Assembly: GCF_026343295.1 (NCBI RefSeq)
Contig: NZ_JAPELY010000001.1
Coordinates: 1,550,001 to 1,614,000 of the forward strand
Reading direction: 5' to 3'
DNA from: Streptomyces sp. NBC_00083
Lineage (GTDB): Bacteria > Actinomycetota > Actinomycetes > Streptomycetales > Streptomycetaceae
Length of the DNA stretch: 64,000 bases
Shown here: piece by piece, positions 58,205 to 64,000 of the stretch
Layout of the letters: each line of letters begins with the position of its first letter
Position numbering within the stretch: position 1 is the stretch's first letter
The notes under the pieces: generated by a model
The model's input: only the letters and a program-made list of their open reading frames with translations
What the model was told of the DNA's origin: nothing
Databases searched by the model: none
Program-made: the position numbers and the translations under genes

Positions 58205-59308
58205 ATGGACACCCGAGACGCGCTCCGCACCCGCGCCGAGACCGAGAAGCTCGCCGCCCAGCTCGACGTGCGCGCCGACGAGCTCGGCTTCCTCGCGGCG
58301 CTCCCCGCCGACGACGTACGCATCCTGCGCGAACAGTCCGTGGCCGCCCTGTTCGACGGTGCGCCCGACATGCTGGACCGCATCGCCCGCGCCACCCGGC
58401 TCGTCCCCGCCGGGGTCGCCGCCGCCATCTCGCAGAAGGCCCTCGGACCCCGGCTCGCCGCCGCCGTGGCCGGCCGGCTCGAACCCGCGCGCGCCGCCGA
58501 CATCATCGACAGGCTCCCGGTCGCCTTCACCGCCGTGTCCTGCGCCCACCTGGACCCGCGCCGCATCGCGGGCATCGTCGACCGCCTCGACGAGGGCCTG
58601 CTGGTGCGGATCTCGGTCGCCCTCGCCGAACGCGGCGACCACCTCACGATGGGCCGCTTCGTCGGCCACCTGCCCGATGCGGCGCTCACCCGCATCCTGC
58701 CGCAGGTCGACGACGCGGTGGTGCTGCGCACGGGGTACGCCATGGACCAGCCCCAACGCCTCGGCAGGGTCATCGAGTTGATGGGCGAGGAGCGCCTGGC
58801 CCGGGTCATCGCGTCGGCCGCCGACGGCCTGTGGCCGCAGGCCCTGGCGATCGCGGGCATGGCGCCGCCCGAGCAGCGGGCCCGCATCGCCACCCTGACC
58901 GCCCGCCGGCCGGCTGCCCAGTTGGACACCCTGGTCCACACGGTGGCCGACCAGTCCCTCTGGGAGTCCCTCCTGCCCCTGGTGGCCCTGCTGTCCCCCG
59001 AGGACCGCCGAACGATGGCCCGACTCCCGTCCCTGGCAGACCCGGACACGCTCGACGGCATCGTCCCCGCAGTCGTGGCGACGGCCCTGTGGGCGGACTT
59101 CCTCCCCCTGGCGGAACTCCTCCCCGACCCGTCCCGCCAGGCGATCGCGAACGCCGCGGCGACCCTGGCCGACGAGGAACTGGACGCCCTGGCCCGCGAG
59201 GTCGCCGAGCAGGACCTGTGGGACGCGGTCCTGCCCCTGGTGGAGCTGATGGACGACGCGGCCAAGGAGCGCATCTTCGCCCTGCCGTCCTTCCAGAACC
59301 AGGCCTAG
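58205..59308 (+). CDS. Alpha-helical repeat protein resembling the MgtE N-terminal domain
   Basis: The 367-residue product (from MDTRDALRTRAETEKLAAQL) is built from about 10 helical hairpins with a repeated pattern such as AGRLEPARAADIIDRLPVAF, RIAGIVDRLDEGLLVRISVA, MGRFVGHLPDAALTRILPQV and LARVIASAADGLWPQALAIA. These resemble the superhelical N-domain of MgtE Mg2+ channels, but CBS and membrane domains are absent. In-frame GTGs at 58187 (GTGA overlap with the 72-aa gene) and 58196 are alternative starts. It is probably cytoplasmic and may be a scaffold or regulator; that is inference. A terminator follows. Confidence 0.75.
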   Translation: MDTRDALRTRAETEKLAAQLDVRADELGFLAALPADDVRILREQSVAALFDGAPDMLDRIARATRLVPAGVAAAISQKALGPRLAAAVAGRLEPARAADIIDRLPVAFTAVSCAHLDPRRIAGIVDRLDEGLLVRISVALAERGDHLTMGRFVGHLPDAALTRILPQVDDAVVLRTGYAMDQPQRLGRVIELMGEERLARVIASAADGLWPQALAIAGMAPPEQRARIATLTARRPAAQLDTLVHTVADQSLWESLLPLVALLSPEDRRTMARLPSLADPDTLDGIVPAVVATALWADFLPLAELLPDPSRQAIANAAATLADEELDALAREVAEQDLWDAVLPLVELMDDAAKERIFALPSFQNQA

Positions 59309-59326
59309 GGCACGGCGCGTCAGCCG

Positions 59327-59354
59327 GGTCGGGCCGCTCGCCGGCGGCCCGACC
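59327..59354 (+). terminator. Hairpin after the helical-repeat gene
   Basis: GGTCGGGCCGC (59327-59337) and GCGGCCCGACC (59344-59354) form a perfect 11-bp stem with a 6-nt loop, 18 bp after the stop. Confidence 0.8.
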
Positions 59355-59465
59355 GGGGGCGAGCGCAGGAACTCCCGCGCCCCGGACCAGGCCGTACCAT
59401 CGATCAGGAGTTCCACGGCCCAGGGCGTCTCCCTGCGCGCTCAGCCCCAGAAGGACCGCACTTCC

Positions 59466-60380
59466 GTGAACGCTGCCCGCCCCCACGCCCTGTTCTCCTT
59501 CGGCACCCTTCTGGACGACCGCGTCCAGAAGACCCTCTTCGGGCAGCGCGTCCCGCGGACAGCGGCCGCCCTCGCCGGACACTCGACACGGTCCCTCACG
59601 ATCACCGACCCCGCGGTGATCGCCACCAGCGGCCTCGACGTGCACCTCACACTGGAGCGCCGGATCGGCGCCGAGGTCGAGGGGGCCGTACTGCACCTGA
59701 CGGAGGCCGAGTTGGCCGCCGCCGATGCCTACGAGGTCGACGACTACACCCGCCGCCGCGTACGGCTCTCCTCGGGTGCGAGCGCCTGGGCCTACCTCGA
59801 CACGCGACCGCTGCGCCCCGCGGCCCGCGTCGTGATCGTCGGCGACAGCATCGCGTACGGACGCTGCGATCCGCGGGGCGGCTGGGCGGCCCGGCTGGCG
59901 GAGCAGCACATCGCCCGGGACGAGAGCGACCACCGCGTCTTCAACTGCGCCGTCCCCGGCGCCACGCTCGCCGAGATCGCGGAGCAGACCCCCGCCCTGC
60001 TGCCGGCCCGTCTCCCCGACACGCTGGTGGTCGCGGCGGGCATCAACGACGTGGCCGCCGGCACCGCCCCGGGCCACCTGGAGGCCGGCCTCGACGCGCT
60101 GGCGGCGACGGCCCTGGCCCACGGTGCGCGGCTGGTCGTCATCGGCCCCACCTGGCTCGACGAGGACCGGGCCCCCCGCTATGAGGGCCTGTCCTTCACG
60201 CACGAACGCGCCCTGGCCCTCCGCGAGACCCTGCGCTCCTGGTGCACCGCCCACCACATCGACCATGTCGACCCCTGGGAAGCGCTGCGCGACCGCTCCG
60301 ACCTCCTCGCCGACGGCCTGCACCCCACACCCGAGGGCCACGAGGTACTCCACCACCTCATGACCACCGCCCTGGCGTAG
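59466..60380 (+). CDS. Two-domain protein: GGCT/AIG2-like domain fused to SGNH/GDSL hydrolase
   Basis: The 304-residue product has an N-terminal domain (about 1-115) like gamma-glutamylcyclotransferases: ALFSFGTLLDDRVQKTLFG, HLTEAELAAADAYEVDDYTR with the conserved AYE acid, and AWAYLD. A SGNH hydrolase follows (about 118-300) with block I VIVGDSIAYGRCD (Ser), block II Gly in NCAVPGATLAEIAEQ, block III AAGINDVAAG (Asn) and block V DLLADGLHPTPEGHEVL (Asp, His). All four catalytic blocks are present. GTG at 59466 follows AAGGACCGC. A joined role, perhaps in gamma-glutamyl or ester cleavage, is speculative. Confidence 0.85.
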   Translation: MNAARPHALFSFGTLLDDRVQKTLFGQRVPRTAAALAGHSTRSLTITDPAVIATSGLDVHLTLERRIGAEVEGAVLHLTEAELAAADAYEVDDYTRRRVRLSSGASAWAYLDTRPLRPAARVVIVGDSIAYGRCDPRGGWAARLAEQHIARDESDHRVFNCAVPGATLAEIAEQTPALLPARLPDTLVVAAGINDVAAGTAPGHLEAGLDALAATALAHGARLVVIGPTWLDEDRAPRYEGLSFTHERALALRETLRSWCTAHHIDHVDPWEALRDRSDLLADGLHPTPEGHEVLHHLMTTALA

Positions 60381-60429
60381 CCTCGACACCCCCGACCCGT
60401 CGTAGGCCGAACGAACGGAGACGAGGCGC

Positions 60430-61149
60430 ATGCCCGCACTGCCCCTCCAGCGCGTGAAGGAGCGTGCCCCCGCGCTCGTCTCCCTCTACAAGAGCGCCGC
60501 GGAGTCCATCGAACGGCATGGGCTCGACGCCGAGACCGCCGCCGTCTACCTCGTCGTCGACCACTCCGGCTCGATGCGCCCGTACTTCAAGGACGGCAGC
60601 GTGCAGGCGCTCGCCGACCGCGTACTCGGGCTCTCCGCCCACCTCGACGACGACGGCCGCGTCCCCGTCGTGTTCTTCTCCACCGGCATCGACGCCGAGA
60701 CGGAGATCGCGCTCGACAACCACCGCGGCCGCATCGAGCGGATCGTCGCCAACCTCGGTCCCATGGGCCGGACCAACTACCACGTGGCGATGGACGCCGT
60801 CATCGACCACTACCTGGAGAGCGGAGCGAGCGCCCCCGCGCTCGTCGTGTTCCAGACCGACGGCGGCCCCAGCAGCAGGCTCGCCGCCGAACGCTACGTC
60901 TGCAAGGCGGCGGCCCTGCCGATGTTCTGGCAGTTCATCGGGTTCGGCGATCCGGACAGCCACCGGTTCGACTTCCTGCGCAGGCTCGACGAGCTGGCCG
61001 TCCCCGCGTTCCGGCGCGTCGACAACGCGGGGTTCTTCGCCGCCGGGAGCGACCCGCGCCGGATGACCGACGCCCAGCTCTACGACCGGCTCCTCGGCGA
61101 GTTCCCGCACTGGCTGCGGGCGGCGCGTGGGGAAGGGGTCGTGCGGTGA
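60430..61149 (+). CDS. VWA-domain protein, TerF-like
   Basis: The 239-residue protein has a von Willebrand factor A fold with a complete MIDAS: VYLVVDHSGSMRPYFKDG (DxSxS), a Thr in LGPMGRTNYHVAMDAVIDHY, and an Asp in VFQTDGGPSSRLAAE. This resembles TerF/TerY-type VWA proteins of the tellurium-resistance group, but no other ter genes are here. The ATG follows GACGAGG. Its stop overlaps the next start by 4 bp (GTGA). Confidence 0.88.
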   Translation: MPALPLQRVKERAPALVSLYKSAAESIERHGLDAETAAVYLVVDHSGSMRPYFKDGSVQALADRVLGLSAHLDDDGRVPVVFFSTGIDAETEIALDNHRGRIERIVANLGPMGRTNYHVAMDAVIDHYLESGASAPALVVFQTDGGPSSRLAAERYVCKAAALPMFWQFIGFGDPDSHRFDFLRRLDELAVPAFRRVDNAGFFAAGSDPRRMTDAQLYDRLLGEFPHWLRAARGEGVVR

Positions 61150-61682
61150 AGGTGTTGCGGGCCGCCGGGCGGGTGGCCGTGCCGTGGAGGAACGGGGGCG
61201 GGGTGACCCGGGGCGTCGCCGCGCATCCCGAGGGCGCGGGGACCGCGGACTTCGCGTGGCGGGTCAGTCTCGCCGATGTCGCCGAGGACGGCCCGTTCTC
61301 CGGCTTCCCCGGCGTCGACCGGATCCTCACCGTCGTCGAGGGCGCCGGAATGGACCTCACGGTGGACGGCCGGCGGCGCCTGGTCGACGAGCGGTTCGTG
61401 CCCCAGCACTTCCCGGGCGACGCCCCCACCGACTGCCGGCTCCTGGCCGGCCCCGTCGTCAACTTCAACGTGATGTACCGCAGGGGGCGGCCCGCCCCGA
61501 CGGTCGCCGTCGTCCGCGGCGCCCTGCGCGTCGCCGGGCCCGCCCTGATCGTCGCCCTCGACGCGCCCGCCCACGCCGGCGCCGTCCATCTCGACCCGTA
61601 CGACGCGGTGCTCACCGGCGAGGGCACCACGGAGGTGCGCGCCGAGGGCCACACCGCCGTGGTCACCCTCCCTCTTCGGTAA
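61146..61682 (+). CDS. HutD/Ves-family cupin-like protein
   Basis: The 178-residue protein matches the HutD (Ves) family: VPWRNGGGVTRGVAAHPEGA at the N-terminus, FAWRVSLADVAEDGPFSGFP, GVDRILTVVEGAGMDLTVDG, VNFNVMYRRG. HutD was named from histidine-utilisation clusters, but no hut enzyme is here. Biochemistry is unclear; the fold is a bicupin. The GTG start overlaps the VWA gene by 4 bp. GGGTAT (61700-61705) and a small hairpin CCCGAC-N7-GTCGGG (61684-61702) follow its stop. Confidence 0.85.
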   Translation: MKVLRAAGRVAVPWRNGGGVTRGVAAHPEGAGTADFAWRVSLADVAEDGPFSGFPGVDRILTVVEGAGMDLTVDGRRRLVDERFVPQHFPGDAPTDCRLLAGPVVNFNVMYRRGRPAPTVAVVRGALRVAGPALIVALDAPAHAGAVHLDPYDAVLTGEGTTEVRAEGHTAVVTLPLR

Positions 61683-61755
61683 TCCCGACAGAGGACGTCG
61701 GGTATCTGAGGTTTCCTGGAGTCAGGACGCCGCACATCAGCACGAAGGAGATGTC

Positions 61756-62280
61756 GTGACCGGTCAGGACAGACCCGCCCCCGCTGTCGGCTGGGCGCAG
61801 TTCCAGGAAGCCGAGAGCTCGTTCGCCGCCGCGGTCGAGGCGCGGTTCGCCCAGTACAAGCACCAGGTCCTCGCGACCCTGCGCGAGGACGGCTCGCCCC
61901 GGGTGACGGGTCTGGAGGTGGAGTTCCAGGCCGGTGAGATGTGGCTCGGCATGATGCCGGGCTCGATGAAGGCCCGCGACCTGCGGCGCGACCCGCGCTT
62001 CGCGATGCAGGCCAACCCGGGGCCGGACGCGGAGATGGCCGACGGCGACGTACGGATCAGCGGGCGCGCCGTGGAGGTCACCGACCCCGCGGTGATGGCG
62101 CGGTTCGCCTCCCTGGTGGCGCCGCCCGAGCCGTTCCACCTCTTCCGCGCCGAGCTGACCGAAGTCGTGCGCACCGATGTGGAGGACGACGAACTCGTCG
62201 TACGGGTGTGGCGCCCCGGCGCCGCCCTGCGCGTCCTCAGGCGCGGCAACGGCGACGAGGGAGTGCGCGAGGACGCCTGA
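61756..62280 (+). CDS. Pyridoxamine 5'-phosphate oxidase-fold (FMN/F420-type) protein
   Basis: The 174-residue protein has the split beta-barrel of PPOX-like flavin or F420-binding proteins: FAQYKHQVLATLREDGSPRV, TGLEVEFQAGEMWLGMMPGS, MKARDLRRDPRFAMQANPGP, and GDVRISGRAVEVTDP. No true PdxH motif is present. In actinobacteria such proteins often use coenzyme F420. The start is GTG 61756 with GAAGGAGA 6 bp upstream. It ends 24 bp from the convergent acyl-CoA dehydrogenase gene. Confidence 0.87.
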   Translation: MTGQDRPAPAVGWAQFQEAESSFAAAVEARFAQYKHQVLATLREDGSPRVTGLEVEFQAGEMWLGMMPGSMKARDLRRDPRFAMQANPGPDAEMADGDVRISGRAVEVTDPAVMARFASLVAPPEPFHLFRAELTEVVRTDVEDDELVVRVWRPGAALRVLRRGNGDEGVREDA

Positions 62281-62304
62281 ACCGGCACCGGGCCCCCGGG
62301 GAGA

Positions 62305-63321
62305 TCAGCCCGCCAGGACCAGCTTCCTGCACGCGCCGGGTGTGCCCCACGCGTCCCTGAGCGGGCGCGCCTTGCGCAGCCAGAGCGACAGATCGAGCTC
62401 CTGCGTGTAGCCCACCGCGCCGTGCAGTTGCAGCGCGGTGCGGGCGGCGGCGTACGCGGCCTCACCTGCGGTGACCTTCGCGGCGGCCACGTCAGCCGGC
62501 GCGAGCGAGAGCGCGGCCCCGAAGAGCAGCGGCCGGGCGAACTCCACCGCGACCAGCGTGTCCGCGAGCCGGTGCTTGACCGCCTGGAAGGAGCCGATGG
62601 GCGCTCCGAACTGGATGCGCTGCTTGACGTACGCCACGGTCCGGTCGAGCAGCGCCTGGGCGAGTCCGAGGCACTGCCCGGCCGCCGCGAGCCGCGCCCA
62701 CCCGGTGGCGTACGCGACGGCATCGGCCAACGGGGGCCCCGCGGCGAGGAGTTCACCTCCGGGCAGCGGCCGGGACAGCCGCCGCGCGGGATCGGCCGAG
62801 GCCTGGACCGGACCGTGCCCGGGGGCGAGCCGCAGCTCGGGGCCCGGCCCGCCCGGCCGACGCGTCCGGGCCGACTGGGCCGATACGACCAGGACGGCAT
62901 CGGCGGTGTCCGCGTCGAGCGCGTACGGCCCCGCGCCGGGGAACAGCACGCTCGCCACGCAGGCGCCGGAGACGACCGGGGGCAGCAGCCGCTTGGCCGG
63001 TCCCGGCTCGCCGAGCTCCGCGAGCCGGCCGAGCAGGGCAGCCGCCGCCACCGTCTCCACATAGGGGCCCGGCGCCGCATGACGGCCCAACTCCACACAG
63101 GCGAGGGCGAGTTCGACGGGCAGCGGGCCGACGTCTTCGTACGCCCCGGGTGCCGCGAGTGCGAGGATCCCGGCGTCGGCGGCGCGCGACCACAGGGCCC
63201 GGCCCGGCCCCGCGTCCCCCGCGCCCCACGCCCGTACCGCGGACGGCGTGTCGGCGGCGGTCAGCATCGCGTCGAGGGAGCGCGTGAAGTCGCGCTGTTC
63301 CGAGGTGAGCAGGAACCTCAT
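62305..63321 (-). CDS. Acyl-CoA dehydrogenase family protein, short subunit
   Basis: The 338-residue protein has an ACAD fold: MRFLLTSEQRDFTRSLDAML at the N-terminus, a mid beta-domain, and the C-terminal helices YVKQRIQFGAPIGSFQAVKH and ARTALQLHGAVGYTQELDLS. It is short, and the C-terminus (WGTPGACRKLVLAG) lacks the catalytic EGT motif of classic enzymes. Actinobacteria encode many heterotetrameric ACADs as overlapping pairs, and this gene overlaps the next one by 4 bp (ATGA), so the two probably form one enzyme. Substrate unknown. Confidence 0.9.
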   Translation of the reverse strand: MRFLLTSEQRDFTRSLDAMLTAADTPSAVRAWGAGDAGPGRALWSRAADAGILALAAPGAYEDVGPLPVELALACVELGRHAAPGPYVETVAAAALLGRLAELGEPGPAKRLLPPVVSGACVASVLFPGAGPYALDADTADAVLVVSAQSARTRRPGGPGPELRLAPGHGPVQASADPARRLSRPLPGGELLAAGPPLADAVAYATGWARLAAAGQCLGLAQALLDRTVAYVKQRIQFGAPIGSFQAVKHRLADTLVAVEFARPLLFGAALSLAPADVAAAKVTAGEAAYAAARTALQLHGAVGYTQELDLSLWLRKARPLRDAWGTPGACRKLVLAG

Positions 63322-64000
63322 CGGCGGCCCTTCGGCAGGCCGAGCAGACGCTCGGCGATGATGTCGCGCTGGATCTCGTTGGTCCCCGCGTAGATGGGGC
63401 CGGCCAGCGAGAAGACGTAGTTCTCGGCCCAACTCCCGTACTCCGGGGCCTCGTCGGCGTCGTCGGACAGCTCCCCGTACGGCCCGAGCAGATCGAGCGC
63501 GCACTCGTGCAGGGCGATGTCGTACCCGGACCAGAACACCTTGTTCAGGCTGGACTCGGCGCCGATGGTCCCGCCCGCGGCGAAGCGGGAGGCGTGGGCC
63601 GCGGTGAAGAGCTGATAGGCGCGCGCCCCGATCACCGCGTCCGCGACCCGGTCGCGCAGCGCGGTGTCCGCCGGATCGCCCGAGGCCCGCCACAGCTCCA
63701 CGAGGCGCGCGGCCGACGCGAGGAAACGACCGGGGGAGCGCAGCATCAGGCCGCGCTCGTTGCCCGTCGTCGACATGGCGATCCGCCAGCCCGCGCCCAC
63801 CTCGCCGATGACGTCCTCGTCCGGCACGAAGACGTCGTCGAGGAACAGCTCGGCGAAGGCGGGCTTGCCGTCGAGCCGGCCGATGGGGCGGACCGTCACG
63901 CCGGGCGCCCGCAGGTCGAACATCAGATACGTGAGGCCCTGGTGCGGCCTGTCCGCCGCCGGGTCCGTGCGGAAGATGCCGAAGGCGCGGTCGGCGAAGG
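63318..64000 (-). CDS. Acyl-CoA dehydrogenase family protein (5' end outside window)
   Basis: The minus-strand frame is open to the window edge and gives about 226 C-terminal residues. Visible parts are LTYLMFDLRAPGVTVRPIGR, AELFLDDVFVPDEDVIGEVG, WRIAMSTTGNERGLMLRSPG, and the C-terminal YAGTNEIQRDIIAERLLGLP. The usual catalytic Glu of the EGT motif is Ala here (YAGTNEIQR), as in many actinobacterial heteromeric ACADs. It lies upstream of, and is coupled to, the short subunit gene. The start codon lies beyond 64000; the ATG at 63923 is internal. Confidence 0.93.
   Translation of the reverse strand, partial: FADRAFGIFRTDPAADRPHQGLTYLMFDLRAPGVTVRPIGRLDGKPAFAELFLDDVFVPDEDVIGEVGAGWRIAMSTTGNERGLMLRSPGRFLASAARLVELWRASGDPADTALRDRVADAVIGARAYQLFTAAHASRFAAGGTIGAESSLNKVFWSGYDIALHECALDLLGPYGELSDDADEAPEYGSWAENYVFSLAGPIYAGTNEIQRDIIAERLLGLPKGRR

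Overview
The window is about 64 kb of very GC-rich DNA. Third codon positions are nearly all G or C, GTG starts are frequent, and genes often overlap by 4 bp (ATGA or GTGA). Gene content and order (ftsZ-ylmD-ylmE-sepF-ylmG-divIVA-ileS, lspA-rluD, dnaE, a his cluster with priA, hisI-trpE, trpC-trpM-trpB-trpA, lgt, gltB-gltD) point to the core of a Streptomyces chromosome or a very close relative. I see no prophage, insertion sequence, CRISPR array, rRNA or tRNA gene. This is conserved housekeeping DNA with a few lineage-specific insertions.

Layout. 1-4300: the 3' end of the division cluster (ftsZ C-terminus, ylmD, ylmE, sepF, a YggT membrane protein and divIVA with a long Met-Gly-Gln linker). 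4300-8100: dispersed repeats and terminators, then ileS on the minus strand behind a T-box riboswitch reading an AUC specifier. 8280-13100: a histone-tail/DksA-like protein, lspA, rluD, a GNAT enzyme and a Na+/H+ antiporter. 13100-18000: a MscS channel, a dienelactone-hydrolase-like protein, a DsbA-like thiol oxidoreductase, a membrane protein and a DUF2252 protein. 18200-30430: dnaE, a small hydrophilic protein, a NYN-domain protein, an ABC exporter, a YbaK deacylase, a Lon-N protein, a helical protein and a beta-helix membrane protein.

30500-47600 is the amino-acid heart of the window. The operon hisD-hisC-hisB-(54-aa membrane protein)-hisH-priA-ridA-hisF is almost continuously coupled by short overlaps and ends in a terminator. 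A wHTH regulator/MFS pair with its own operator and a TIGR03085 protein come next. Then hisI-trpE, an S53 peptidase on the other strand, a Trp-associated membrane protein, a HGxxPAAW protein, a DUF2752 protein and trpC-trpM-trpB-trpA. No trpF is present. PriA, the dual HisA/TrpF isomerase first found in Streptomyces, should serve both pathways, so histidine and tryptophan synthesis share an enzyme and a neighbourhood. hisG, hisE, trpD and trpG must lie elsewhere.

47600-64000: a second DsbA-like protein, lgt, a ribokinase-like kinase, a VIT1/CCC1 metal transporter behind an operator-like repeat, gltB-gltD (glutamate synthase), a small protein plus an MgtE-N-like helical-repeat protein behind a 19-bp palindrome, a GGCT-like/SGNH-hydrolase fusion, a VWA protein coupled to a HutD-like protein, a PPOX-fold protein, and a pair of overlapping acyl-CoA dehydrogenase genes (the second runs off the window).

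Nothing here is clearly a wholly new multi-gene system. The most interesting points are the 57905 palindrome with its two unassigned genes, the GGCT-SGNH fusion, the DksA-like zinc finger missing its fourth Cys, the small membrane protein and RidA embedded in the his operon, and several uncharacterised operators.
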